From an uncultured Collinsella sp. (GTDB lineage Bacteria; Actinomycetota; Coriobacteriia; Coriobacteriales; Coriobacteriaceae): DNA of 31,826 nt. Positions 23,243 to 31,334 of the stretch are shown piece by piece (the stretch's first letter is position 1; the number at the start of each line of letters is the position of its first letter). The stretch covers positions 1-31,826 of the forward strand of contig UQMW01000017.1 in assembly GCA_900542275.1 (NCBI GenBank), read 5' to 3'. Under the pieces are notes generated by a model. That model did not search any database. It had not been told where the DNA came from and worked only from the letters and a program-made list of their open reading frames with translations. Made by a program: the position numbers and the translations under genes.

Positions 23243-23289
23243 AGTTTACCATAGGCAACTATTGGCACCGCGCCCGGGACAACTACAAT
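23243..23289 (+). promoter_or_regulatory. Promoter with MntR-like box for the Mn exporter gene
   Basis: TTGGCA (23262-23267), 16 bases, TACAAT (23284-23289). Immediately upstream is AGTTTACCATAGGCAACT (23243-23260), a palindrome (AGTT..CC-AT-.GG.AACT) sharing TTTACC/GGCAA with the boxes before the DtxR/MntR-family gene. A box just upstream of the -35 fits activation or repression by that regulator. Confidence 0.65.
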
Positions 23290-23351
23290 ACCCTAGTTGA
23301 CCGCTAGGACTTTTACAATGCTGCCGAAAGACACGAAAGGTTCCATCCGTC

Positions 23352-24440
23352 ATGGATTTACTGATTGATATTCTGCTCGACGCCGGCAAGGACACGCTGT
23401 CGCTGGTGCCGTTTTTGTTGGTGACGTATCTTGCTCTCGAGACGCTGGAGCATGTGGCGGGCGACCGCGTCAACGGCGCTATCAAGCGCGCGGGCGCCGC
23501 CGGCCCCGTGGTTGGCTCGTTGCTGGGCATGGTGCCACAGTGCGGGTTTTCGGCCATGGCGGCGACACTGTACGCCGGTCGCGTCGTGACGCTGGGCACG
23601 CTGGTTGCGGTGTTCCTCTCGACCTCAGACGAGATGCTGCCGCTGTTGCTCGCCGAGCAAGTTCCCATGCAGACCATGGCGATGCTGCTCGCCTCGAAAG
23701 CGTTGATTGCGCTGGTCACGGGCTTTATCGTGGATGCCGCCATTCGTGGCCTACGTCGCAACGCTCGTGCGCATGCGGCGATTCGCCGTACCGTGTTGGG
23801 GACTGCTGCCAATCCGGCTCATGTGAACTGTGCGCATGACGACCATACCGGGGGTGACATCATCGACGAGGTTGCCGAGGCGGGCGTGAGCGCCGACCAC
23901 ATCCATGAGCTGTGTGAGCGCGACCATTGCGGTTGTGATGAAGACGAGGACGAGCACGAACACGGACATGGCCACGATCACGAACATGAGGGCGAGCATG
24001 AACACCATGATGGCCACGGTCACTCCCACTCACACGAAGGTGCGCCCGTCGTGTCGATTATCCGCAGCGCGATCTCTCACACCGTGCAGGTTTCGGTATT
24101 CATTTTTCTGGTGACGCTGATTCTGGTCGCCGTGCTCGAGACGTTCGGCGAGTCCGCAATCGAGCAGTTCCTGCGCGGCAATGAGACGCTCGCCGTCCTG
24201 GGCTCGGCGCTTGTCGGCCTGATCCCCAACTGCTCTGCCAGCGTCGTCATCACGCAACTGTACCTGGAAGGCGCGCTGCAGCTGGCGCCGATGCTCGCCG
24301 GCACGCTCATTTCCGCTGGCGTGGGCTACCTGGTGCTGTTCCGCACCAACCGCAGCGCTCGCGAAAACGCCCTGTTTCTGGTCATGATGTACGTCATCGG
24401 CGCCGGCTGGGGACTCGTTCTCTCCGCCTTTGGTCTCTAA
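23352..24440 (+). CDS. Putative manganese/heavy-metal exporter with His-rich loop (PF11449-like)
   Basis: A 362-residue membrane protein with about ten hydrophobic segments in two halves. Each half has a matching motif: GMVPQCGFSA (59-68) and GLIPNCSASV in the second half, pointing to an internal inverted duplication as in this permease family. Between the halves lies a cytoplasmic or exposed loop very rich in His, Asp and Glu (about 183-228, over 15 His), able to bind divalent metal. The family is annotated as putative manganese or arsenic-efflux-like transporters. The MntR-like box at its promoter favours manganese. GAAAGG lies 11 bases before the ATG. Convergent with the DUF188 gene. Confidence 0.85.
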   Translation: MDLLIDILLDAGKDTLSLVPFLLVTYLALETLEHVAGDRVNGAIKRAGAAGPVVGSLLGMVPQCGFSAMAATLYAGRVVTLGTLVAVFLSTSDEMLPLLLAEQVPMQTMAMLLASKALIALVTGFIVDAAIRGLRRNARAHAAIRRTVLGTAANPAHVNCAHDDHTGGDIIDEVAEAGVSADHIHELCERDHCGCDEDEDEHEHGHGHDHEHEGEHEHHDGHGHSHSHEGAPVVSIIRSAISHTVQVSVFIFLVTLILVAVLETFGESAIEQFLRGNETLAVLGSALVGLIPNCSASVVITQLYLEGALQLAPMLAGTLISAGVGYLVLFRTNRSARENALFLVMMYVIGAGWGLVLSAFGL

Positions 24441-24459
24441 GCCCAAAAATCTACCTTGG

Positions 24460-24942
24460 TCAGCGTAACAGCTCAATGAGGTTGCGCTTAAAGCGGGCGC
24501 GATCTTCGCTGGTAAATGCCGCCGGCCCGCGGGTGCGACCGCCAGCGCGGCGCACCTTCTTTTCCTCGTGACGAATAAACAGCTGCATATCGATGGTGGC
24601 TTTTTCGTACACGCGCCCGCGCACGCCGATGGCGGCGGCATCGCGTCCGAGTACCATACTCGCCAGGCCTATGTCCTGTGTCACGACCACATCGCCAGCC
24701 TGCAGGCGCTCGATAATGGCAAAGTCGGCGCTATCGGCTCCCACACTCACATCGAGCGTTGTGACCCAAAAGCCCCGACGCGCATGCTCAACGTCGCGCG
24801 GATCGTCGCGGCGAATGTGGCGTTCCAGGTTTTGCGTGCTGTTGCCGGCGATAACGACGGCAACGCCCGCCCTCCGCGCGCAGTCGATCGACTCGCGTGT
24901 GACCGGGCAGGCGTCGGCATCAATAAAAAGCGTCTTTGGCAT
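24460..24942 (-). CDS. DUF188 (YaiI/YqxD) family protein
   Basis: A 160-residue member of UPF0178. It begins with the family hallmark FIDADACPV (Asp8, Asp10), and has DVVVTQDIGLA and the C-terminal RTRGPAAFTSEDRARF. The fold is PIN-like and a nuclease role has been proposed, but the function is not established. It follows the HdeD-like gene without a gap (stop and start codons abut), so the two form an operon. Confidence 0.93.
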   Translation of the reverse strand: MPKTLFIDADACPVTRESIDCARRAGVAVVIAGNSTQNLERHIRRDDPRDVEHARRGFWVTTLDVSVGADSADFAIIERLQAGDVVVTQDIGLASMVLGRDAAAIGVRGRVYEKATIDMQLFIRHEEKKVRRAGGRTRGPAAFTSEDRARFKRNLIELLR

Positions 24943-25545
24943 CTAGCGCACCAGTTTGCCAAACTGAATGGCGCGGACAATGAGCGTCACGCCAAACACC
25001 AGCAGCGCGGCACCGCTAAAGATGACGAGCATCTTGGCCGACCACAGCGGATAGATAAACACGAACATGCCCGCAATGATGGAGAGTGCGCCGCTCAGGA
25101 TGGCGAGGGCGCGGTTGGCGGAAAGCTCAGATTCCAGAATCGACATGACGCCCTCGACGATCCAGCCAAAGCCGGCGACGACCACCACGAGCGTGGTGAG
25201 CGTCGCGGTCGAGAAGGCCTGGTTGCGCAGGATCACCACGCCGCCCAGAATGATGAGCAGGTTGGACATGATGCTCGTAACGCGCCAGCCGGTGGGCAGC
25301 AGCGGCTCGAAAACAGCGGTAAACAGCCTGATCGCGGCCGTGATCACAAAATAGAAGCCCAAGACGGTCGTTAGGAAGACGAGGGACTTGGCGGGCGCAA
25401 ACAGCAGTGCGATGCCGGCGACGAGCGCCAAGACGCCCGTGATGGCGTAAATCCAGCGCACGGCCTTGACGGCCTTGCCTGCCATGCTTTTCTCGTCAAA
25501 TCCAAACGCGCTCGATTGCTTGTCATCGGTCTTAAAGATGCCCAT
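24943..25545 (-). CDS. HdeD/DUF308 family membrane protein
   Basis: A 200-residue protein with a polar N-terminus (1-28) and six hydrophobic segments, the pattern of HdeD proteins linked to acid or stress tolerance in enterobacteria; its role here is unknown. The motif-like GWIVEGVMSILES and GALSIIAGMFVFIYP are typical. AAAGGAG six bases upstream fixes the start at 25545. First gene of the pair with DUF188. Confidence 0.9.
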   Translation of the reverse strand: MGIFKTDDKQSSAFGFDEKSMAGKAVKAVRWIYAITGVLALVAGIALLFAPAKSLVFLTTVLGFYFVITAAIRLFTAVFEPLLPTGWRVTSIMSNLLIILGGVVILRNQAFSTATLTTLVVVVAGFGWIVEGVMSILESELSANRALAILSGALSIIAGMFVFIYPLWSAKMLVIFSGAALLVFGVTLIVRAIQFGKLVR

Positions 25546-25779
25546 GATGTCTCCTTTCCGTGCGGCTAAGCCGCAGCTCCTGCAACCAGTATCGCCCAAG
25601 GGCACCGTCGCGTGGGGCGGGAAGGGCGAATGGGAGCCTCATCTTCCCGAATTGTTACCTTTGTTCCCGTTTGGATGTAGGATATTCAACAGCTGTGGAA
25701 CATTATGCCGTTGAGTGTAATTGCCTACGTTTTAGGTTAGATTTTCTTAAGAACAATTGGGTTTTATTGGGGGGTCCCT

Positions 25780-26451
25780 ATGAACAAAGCAGTTCCCGTG
25801 GTGCCGTCGAGCGTGGAGTCGATGGCAAAGCAAGGTTGCGAAAAGCTCGGCCTGGACGCGTTCGATGCGTTGGTTCGCCGCGCCCGCACGTGCCGCCGCT
25901 TTGACGAGTCCATGCGCGTGCCGCGCGAGTTTTTGCTCGAGCTGGCGGAACTGGCGCACCTGGCTCCCTGCGGCGCCAACGCTCAGCGCCTACGCTTTCA
26001 TGTGGTGAGCGGTGCAGAGGACTGCGCGCGCGTATTTGATGAGCTCGCGTGGGCCGGTGCGCTCAAGGATTGGCCGGGTCCCGATGAGGGCGAGCGTCCG
26101 ACCGGCTACATCGCGATTTTGGCCGAGCGCGCCGTTCCGGGCAAGCCCGCCGCTCCCATTACCGAGGTCGACACGGGCATTGCCGCGCAGACGATGATGC
26201 TCGCCGCCCGCAGCGCCACGCCCGAGGTGGCAGCCTGCATGTTCAAGGCCTTTACGCCCCGCGCGATCGATGCCATGGGGCTCAATAACGACAAGTATGA
26301 GCTCAAGCTGATCATGGCGTTTGGCGTTCCGGCCGAGACACAGGTGATCGATGCGATCGATTCCAACCCCGACGGCTCCATCAATTATTGGCGCGACGAG
26401 GCGCAGGTGCACCACGTACCCAAGCGTCCGCTTGCCGACGTGCTGCTGTAG
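25780..26451 (+). CDS. Nitroreductase family protein
   Basis: A 223-residue FMN-dependent oxidoreductase. RRARTCRRF (33-41) corresponds to the phosphate-binding start of the nitroreductase fold, LAPCGANAQRLRFHVV (residues 60-75) to the flavin-contacting helix, and DTGIAAQTMMLAA to the dimer core. Substrates may be nitroaromatics, quinones or flavins; the exact role is unknown. The ATG at 25780 has a G-run upstream; ATG 25822 is an alternative. About 230 bases upstream to the HdeD gene hold no gene. Confidence 0.88.
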   Translation: MNKAVPVVPSSVESMAKQGCEKLGLDAFDALVRRARTCRRFDESMRVPREFLLELAELAHLAPCGANAQRLRFHVVSGAEDCARVFDELAWAGALKDWPGPDEGERPTGYIAILAERAVPGKPAAPITEVDTGIAAQTMMLAARSATPEVAACMFKAFTPRAIDAMGLNNDKYELKLIMAFGVPAETQVIDAIDSNPDGSINYWRDEAQVHHVPKRPLADVLL

Positions 26452-26484
26452 TTGTGCGTCGTTGCGGTGCAATCCGGCGGCAAA

Positions 26485-26519
26485 ATCACCACAAAGGCTC
26501 CTGTCCCCTTTGTGGTGGT
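26485..26519. repeat. 35-base hairpin repeat, copy B (inverted)
   Basis: Reverse complement of the element at 13753-13787 with three differences. Its stem ends four bases before the GGGGAGG ribosome-binding site of the next gene, so it could influence that gene's translation or terminate read-through from the nitroreductase. Confidence 0.78.
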
Positions 26520-26534
26520 ACGAGGGGAGGGTGT

Positions 26535-27077
26535 GTGGCAGATCTGTATTTGGTGCGGCATGGGCAGACTGAGCTCAATGTGCAGAGCATTTTGCAGGGC
26601 TGGCACGATTCGCCGCTTACGGCGCGCGGGCGCGAGCAGGCGCTGACGGCGCGTACGGCGTTTGCGGCGCGTGGCGTGGCCTTTGATCATGTGTATTCCT
26701 CGCCGTTGGGCCGGGCGCGGCATACGGCCGAGCTTATCGTTGGCGAGGGCCGTTCCATTGAGCTGGTCGATGACCTGCGTGAGTGGCATTTTGGCTCGCT
26801 GGAGGGCACATCAAATCGCGAGATGCCGCCGCAGCCCTGGGGCGATTATCCGGTGGCCTTTGGCGGTGAGTCGGAAGTGCAGCTTCAGTCGCGCATGGTC
26901 GCGGCGCTGTCCCGCATCATGGCCAGGCCGCAGCACGACTGCGTGCTGGCGGTTTCCCACGGCTCAGCCTGCCAGGAGTTTCTTGAGTATGTGACTGGCG
27001 GGGGAGAGCTACCCGACAACGGTGCCGTGCTTCATTTTGGCTATTGCGACGGGGCGTTTTCGCTCTTGGGTTGGTAA
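26535..27077 (+). CDS. Histidine phosphatase (phosphoglycerate mutase-like), copy 1
   Basis: A 180-residue branch-1 histidine phosphatase. LVRHGQT carries the phosphorylated His9 and Arg8; Arg60 (SSPLGRARHTA), Glu83 and His142 (AVSHGSA) complete the phosphate pocket. It starts with GTG at 26535 after GGGGAGG; the frame open further upstream crosses the hairpin repeat. Substrate unknown: small phosphomonoesters such as alpha-ribazole phosphate or sugar phosphates are typical. The next gene is a close paralogue 17 bases away. Confidence 0.9.
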   Translation: MADLYLVRHGQTELNVQSILQGWHDSPLTARGREQALTARTAFAARGVAFDHVYSSPLGRARHTAELIVGEGRSIELVDDLREWHFGSLEGTSNREMPPQPWGDYPVAFGGESEVQLQSRMVAALSRIMARPQHDCVLAVSHGSACQEFLEYVTGGGELPDNGAVLHFGYCDGAFSLLGW

Positions 27078-27094
27078 CGAACGAAAGGACCCCT

Positions 27095-27730
27095 ATGAAT
27101 AAAGATCTGTATCTGGTCCGTCATGGACAGACGATATTCAACCTTAAGCGTATCATTCAGGGGTGGAGTGACTCGCCGCTTACGCAGCTGGGTTGCGACC
27201 AGGCGGCGCGCGCCGGCATGTTTTTACGTGCGCGCGGCATTGAGCCCGATCATGCCTACACCTCTACGCTTCATCGCACCGAGCAGACTATCGCCAACTT
27301 GTGGCCGGGCTTGGCGTACGAGCGCCTGGACGGCCTGCGTGAGTGGTTCTTTGGCGACTTTGAGGCCGAGCGCGTGATGCTTATGCCCGAGCGCCCGTGG
27401 CGCGACTTCTATCGGCAGTTTGGCGGCGAGGGCCAGATCCAGGTGCGCACGCGCATGGTGGCGACGCTGACCGATCTTATGCAGCGTCCGGACCATACGT
27501 GCGTGCTCGCGGTAAGTCATGGCTCAGCTATCAAGGAGTTTTTGGACCACGTGCGGGGCGCGGCGGCCGACGAGCGCGAACGCGTGCCAGGCAACTGCTC
27601 AGTGCTGCATTTTGCGTTTGACGATGCGGCCGATACGTTTGAACTGGTCGAAGTCTTTACGCAGGAAGACTACGCGCGCGAGCTGGGGCTAGAGCCGCTC
27701 GTGGCGGCGGCAGGTCCGCAGCGTGGATAA
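27095..27730 (+). CDS. Histidine phosphatase (phosphoglycerate mutase-like), copy 2
   Basis: A 211-residue paralogue of the preceding gene. LVRHGQT (His10), Arg61, Glu83 and His142 are all present. IIQGWSDSPLT and LREWFFGDFE align with ILQGWHDSPLT and LREWHFGSLE in copy 1, showing a tandem duplication. It has an extra ~30-residue C-terminal extension. GAAAGGA six bases upstream supports the start. The pair ends at the terminator at 27779. Confidence 0.92.
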   Translation: MNKDLYLVRHGQTIFNLKRIIQGWSDSPLTQLGCDQAARAGMFLRARGIEPDHAYTSTLHRTEQTIANLWPGLAYERLDGLREWFFGDFEAERVMLMPERPWRDFYRQFGGEGQIQVRTRMVATLTDLMQRPDHTCVLAVSHGSAIKEFLDHVRGAAADERERVPGNCSVLHFAFDDAADTFELVEVFTQEDYARELGLEPLVAAAGPQRG

Positions 27731-27778
27731 CGCTGACGTTGCGGCCCGGTTTACCGGCGTAATTGTTTGATGCGAAAA

Positions 27779-27823
27779 GGGCGGAGGTGCATGCGTTTGC
27801 TGCATCTCCGCCCCTTGTTTGTT
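27779..27823 (+). terminator. Terminator of the phosphatase pair
   Basis: GGGCGGAGGTGCA (27779-27791) pairs with TGCATCTCCGCCC (27801-27813), followed by CTTGTTTGTTT. It lies between convergent genes and may act on both. Confidence 0.9.
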
Positions 27824-27859
27824 TGGATGCTGGGTTTTCCAGCTTAGCGTTTGAGTTCG

Positions 27860-28549
27860 CTAGAACCGTGAGACCTGGTGAGTGAGCAGACCCGTCGGAA
27901 CCTGCGGCGCGCTGCCGCTGACCTGCGCGGCGGGGAACAGCACGGCTACAGCAAAGTTGAACGGCTCTTTGCCAGAGTAGGCGCCGGCAGCGCGGGCCTC
28001 GTCGGCCAGAATCTGCGATGCCCCAGCCAGTGCGGCGACATAGGCGGAGTCACCGGCGAACACCGGGTCGGGCGCCTGATCGAGCATGGCACGGATGGCG
28101 GCAACGGCGTCCTCGCGCTTGACCTCCCACACGCGATGTGTGACGCCCGCGGGATCGGTGACGGCGTAGAGCGATGCGCCCTCTTTGGCAGCGCTCAAAA
28201 TGATATCCATGACGGGCGACGCCTCGTAGGCGAGCGACACGGGGCGCGGCTGCACCTTGAGCTCGGCGATCGCGCGCGCGGTGGCGAGTGCGTCGATGCT
28301 CTCGGCGGCAGCCTCGTCGCCGCCCGTCAGCACGTTAACCGGGCAAATCGCCACGACACCCGTCACGCGTCCCGGCTCACCCGAGCATTCGTACACGTAA
28401 TACGCCGCGCCTGGATCCTTGAGCATCAGACCATCGGCAATGGCTCCGCGCAGAGCATCGTTGCCGCTCAGGATGCTGCCCATTGCAGGCAGTGCCTCGA
28501 GCACGCGGTCCTGAGCCGGGCGGATGCAGGGAAACGGAAGTGCTTTCAT
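27860..28549 (-). CDS. Shortened DUF1015-family protein
   Basis: A 229-residue protein resembling the middle and late part of DUF1015 proteins (usually about 400 residues): YYVYE, GVVAICPVNVLTGG, SPVMDIILSAAKEGASLY, GVTHRVWEV and the late PFNFAVAVLFPAAQV. Where DUF1015 normally has ADGHHR, this one reads AGDSAYVAA (165-173), so the presumed active-site histidines are missing. The start is well placed (AGGA upstream), so it is a stable short form rather than a frame-broken gene. Function unknown; DUF1015 has been linked by context to serine metabolism. Forty bases after the M20 gene, probably one operon. Confidence 0.7.
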   Translation of the reverse strand: MKALPFPCIRPAQDRVLEALPAMGSILSGNDALRGAIADGLMLKDPGAAYYVYECSGEPGRVTGVVAICPVNVLTGGDEAAAESIDALATARAIAELKVQPRPVSLAYEASPVMDIILSAAKEGASLYAVTDPAGVTHRVWEVKREDAVAAIRAMLDQAPDPVFAGDSAYVAALAGASQILADEARAAGAYSGKEPFNFAVAVLFPAAQVSGSAPQVPTGLLTHQVSRF

Positions 28550-28589
28550 GGGGCGGTCCTAACGCACGAGTCAGTTTGTTCGCGGCTTA

Positions 28590-29810
28590 TTATGCCCCAA
28601 CTTGGCCGCTCGCGTCCCAGAGCACGTTATCGGCGAGCGCGATTAGCACCTGCTGACAACGAACGATGTCGGCGTGGGGCACATATTCGTTGGGCTTGTG
28701 GGCGAGCGCGAGCGAGCCTGGGCCATAGCTCATGCAGTTACGGTTACCCGTCTTGCCGGCAATGACGGCAGTGTCGGTGTAGCCGGTAAAGAAGCCGACG
28801 GTCGTATCCGTGCCCGTTACATCGTCTGCTGCGCACTTGAGTGCAGCTAGAAGGGGAGAGACCGGATCGCGCTCGATGGCGGGGCGGTCGCCCGTCACGG
28901 TGTAGCTGCCATGGCAACCGGGAACGGTGGCTTCGGCGACGGCGATGGCATGCTCGACCATATTGATTGCGGCGGCCGTATCGGTCGGCGGGGTCAGGCG
29001 CATGTCGACCCAAACTTTGGCGCGGTCGGGTACGACGTAGGGGCGATATCCGCCCTCGATTTGGCCAAACGTGATGGTCGAAGGCCCCAGCTCATCGTGC
29101 GCGGGCAGCGCCGCAAACGCGCGACGAAGCGAACACACGACCTCGGCCATGGCGGCGACGGCATCCGCGCCCTTCCAAGGCTGGCTCGCATGCGCCGTCA
29201 CGCCAGCCATTTCAATCTCGAACCACGTGCGACCCTTGTGCGCCACCTGGATCTGTCCGTCGGTGGGTTCGGTGTCCAGCACCCATTCGCGCGAGCCGAC
29301 CCAGCCAGCATCGATCGCGGCCTCTGAGCCGCGCATGAAGTCTTCCTCGTCGACCGAGCAGATGAGCGAAAAGCCGCGGCGTGGCAGCGCGCCATCCGCC
29401 GCCACGCGCTCGAGCGTATGGACCAGTGCGGCAATGGCGCAGGCCAGGCCACCCTTCATATCGCAGGCACCGCGGCCATAGAGTTTATCGTCGCGCACAA
29501 CCGCCCCAAGCGGTGCGATGTCTGCGTCCCAGCCATCGCCCAAGGTGACGGTATCCATGTGGCAGATATAGATCAGCCGCGGCTCGTCGCTTTGGCCCGG
29601 CACGGTGACTTTAAGGTTGCGGCGCCCGGGCAGCACTTCGAGCTCCTCAATCTGCACGGCATGGAGCACCGGATGACTCAACCGCTCCAGCCGAGCCTCA
29701 ACCAGCGCTTTGATATACCGCTCAATTTCATCCTCATACGCGCCCGGGTCTGAGCTGTCGATCCGCACGAGCTCCTGCGCAAGCCGCCAGGCAAAGTTCT
29801 CATCAACCAT
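28590..29810 (-). CDS. M20 family deacylase/peptidase (ArgE/DapE-like)
   Basis: A 406-residue metallohydrolase. Metal and catalytic residues: His84 and Asp86 (ICHMDTVT), Asp117 (GACDMKGG), Glu155-Glu156 (SVDEED), Glu181 (LDTEPT) and a C-terminal His in HKPNEYV. The lid begins with GVTAHASQPWKGADAV. It is close to ArgE/DapE/carboxypeptidase-type enzymes that cleave N-acyl or peptide bonds; no lysine or arginine synthesis gene is adjacent, so a peptidase role is as likely. The start at 29810 has GAGGT five bases upstream; a TTG at 29840 is less likely. Divergent from the second DUF559-like gene. Confidence 0.9.
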   Translation of the reverse strand: MVDENFAWRLAQELVRIDSSDPGAYEDEIERYIKALVEARLERLSHPVLHAVQIEELEVLPGRRNLKVTVPGQSDEPRLIYICHMDTVTLGDGWDADIAPLGAVVRDDKLYGRGACDMKGGLACAIAALVHTLERVAADGALPRRGFSLICSVDEEDFMRGSEAAIDAGWVGSREWVLDTEPTDGQIQVAHKGRTWFEIEMAGVTAHASQPWKGADAVAAMAEVVCSLRRAFAALPAHDELGPSTITFGQIEGGYRPYVVPDRAKVWVDMRLTPPTDTAAAINMVEHAIAVAEATVPGCHGSYTVTGDRPAIERDPVSPLLAALKCAADDVTGTDTTVGFFTGYTDTAVIAGKTGNRNCMSYGPGSLALAHKPNEYVPHADIVRCQQVLIALADNVLWDASGQVGA

Positions 29811-29964
29811 ATGCAACCTCACAATCAGTTTGCTTTCCAAACCGATTGTAAGCCTCCTGAGAGATCCGCGACGTGGGCGTGGCAGTATTTACCGTTCGCA
29901 GGCCGAGCCAGCGCGTTTGCCGTCCGAGCGGGTTCACAAGCGACGCAGCGGGTACGTACCCTTC

Positions 29965-31014
29965 ATGGACGACATGCTGTGCGACATATCTGCCTTTCGG
30001 TATCACCGGATACCTCCACAGGTCTTGGCAATAATGCCGGACCTGCCCGATTCTGCGGACGATCCGCGCAGGGAGCACCTATGTGAGCATCCGCTCGTCA
30101 CGCATTTCCTGGGCACCCCGTTACACGTGTTGGCGCAGGGCAGCTGTGGACGTAAGGGCGATCGCATTGTCAGGCATGTTTGGAACGGGGAGAGGCCGTT
30201 TGATTCCGTGCGGCAGACGGAGTTTGGCCTCGATGTTGCGTCCCCGCTCTTTACCCTGCTGACCCTGGCTTCCTCGGTCTCAAACGAGCGTTTAATCATG
30301 TGCATGTATGAGATGTGCGGCACCTTTGCCGTGTGCAAGATTGCGCCTCAGGTAAAGTCGGCACTTGAGCAGGCATATGGGAGCCGATGGAGTGACGCAC
30401 GGTCGGGCTGGGAAAACGTAAAGGATGTCTCGGGGAATCCAACGGACTTGTGGAAACGACCTCCCTTGATCGAGCTCTCTGAGCTTACCGAGTACGTCGA
30501 TAAGATCCCGGGGCTCCGCGGCGCTAAATCGTTCACGCGTGCCGCGAAATGCATTACGGGGGTGGCGGCATCGCCGCTCGAGGTCCAGGCTTCGATGCTG
30601 TTTGGCCTTACGAGGTTGCGCGGCGGCGAAGGGCTGCGCCTTACCAATAACGTCGAGATTCGCTTGACGCGCAGTGCCCGCCTGATTTCGGGGCTTGATA
30701 GGCGCTATGCCGATATTCTGCTGGCAAATAAGGACGGCAGCCGAGAGTGCCTGGTTGAATGCCAAGGTAAAGCCATACACGGATCCATAGAATCCAAGAT
30801 CTCGGACTCCGATCGAACGACGGCTTTGCAAGCCATGGGATATCCCGTCGTTCTGATGACCTGTGGTCAGCTGGCCGATTCCGATGCCTTCCGCGTGGTG
30901 ATGGAGCTCATCATGTCCTATCTCGATGTGCCGCTGAAAGACAAGACGCCGCGGCAGCAGGAGCTCGAACGGCGGCTTCGTGAGGAGATTTTTATCGATT
31001 GGGCGGGAATGTAG
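29965..31014 (+). CDS. DUF559/AbiEi-like protein with a Vsr-type nuclease fold (paralogue 2)
   Basis: A 349-residue relative of the protein at 20450-21658. The N-terminus MLCDISAFRYHRIPP resembles the start of paralogue 1. The middle has TPLHVLAQ and MYEMCGTFAV (compare FEICGSYALG). The nuclease-like part reads SPLEVQ (Glu206), RRYADILL (Asp250), VECQG (Glu265, Gln267), SDSDRTTALQAMGYPVVLM. The active-site Lys is Gln. Length is closer to the family norm, without the acidic tail of paralogue 1. The start at 29965 or 29974 lacks a clear SD. It lies between the M20 gene and an IS110 element; no partner gene is adjacent. Function not known. Confidence 0.75.
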   Translation: MDDMLCDISAFRYHRIPPQVLAIMPDLPDSADDPRREHLCEHPLVTHFLGTPLHVLAQGSCGRKGDRIVRHVWNGERPFDSVRQTEFGLDVASPLFTLLTLASSVSNERLIMCMYEMCGTFAVCKIAPQVKSALEQAYGSRWSDARSGWENVKDVSGNPTDLWKRPPLIELSELTEYVDKIPGLRGAKSFTRAAKCITGVAASPLEVQASMLFGLTRLRGGEGLRLTNNVEIRLTRSARLISGLDRRYADILLANKDGSRECLVECQGKAIHGSIESKISDSDRTTALQAMGYPVVLMTCGQLADSDAFRVVMELIMSYLDVPLKDKTPRQQELERRLREEIFIDWAGM

Positions 31015-31076
31015 CCGCGCGGGCGAAAAATGGTCGCGCGGACTAGAGTTTTGGTCGCAAAATACTTATATTTTGC
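31015..31076 (+). terminator. Two hairpins after the second DUF559-like gene
   Basis: CCGCGCG (31015-31021) pairs with CGCGCGG (31035-31041), then GACTAGAGTTTT; next GCAAAATA (31057-31064), loop CTTA, TATTTTGC (31069-31076). Together they probably terminate the gene whose stop is just before. Confidence 0.6.
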
Positions 31077-31334
31077 CTTGGACGGGCCTTAAAAATGCTA
31101 CCTAGAATAAGTTGTTTCGGAAAATGGACAGTCAACTTACATTCGGCACATAGAGACCGATTTTTACCTACTAAAGTCCCTGATAAAGCTGTTTATCAAA
31201 GCGGGTGTGCTTAGCGACTGGAGCCTCACTATCGATTATCTGAAAAAACTTGTTCTGGGTATCATTTTAAAGTCGTCCGGAGCAACAAAATCGCCCATTA
31301 CAGTCTGAAATAGGCCATCGATAAATTTCGATGG
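31077..31334. other. AT-rich gap before the IS element
   Basis: About 250 bases of clearly AT-richer DNA with no reading frame of note. It ends in the palindrome CCATCGATAAATTTCGATGG (31315-31334), after which composition switches abruptly to GC-rich. The IS left end probably lies in or near this transition, but I cannot place it exactly. Confidence 0.4.

Noticed and set aside
23190..23351. Leader of the Mn exporter gene considered as a yybP-ykoY manganese riboswitch
   Set aside because: I could not find the conserved loop sequences; the promoter and palindromic box explain the region better.
29710..29964. Upstream extension of the second DUF559-like reading frame
   Set aside because: It overlaps the divergent M20 gene in antisense and the family N-terminus begins at or near 29965-29974.
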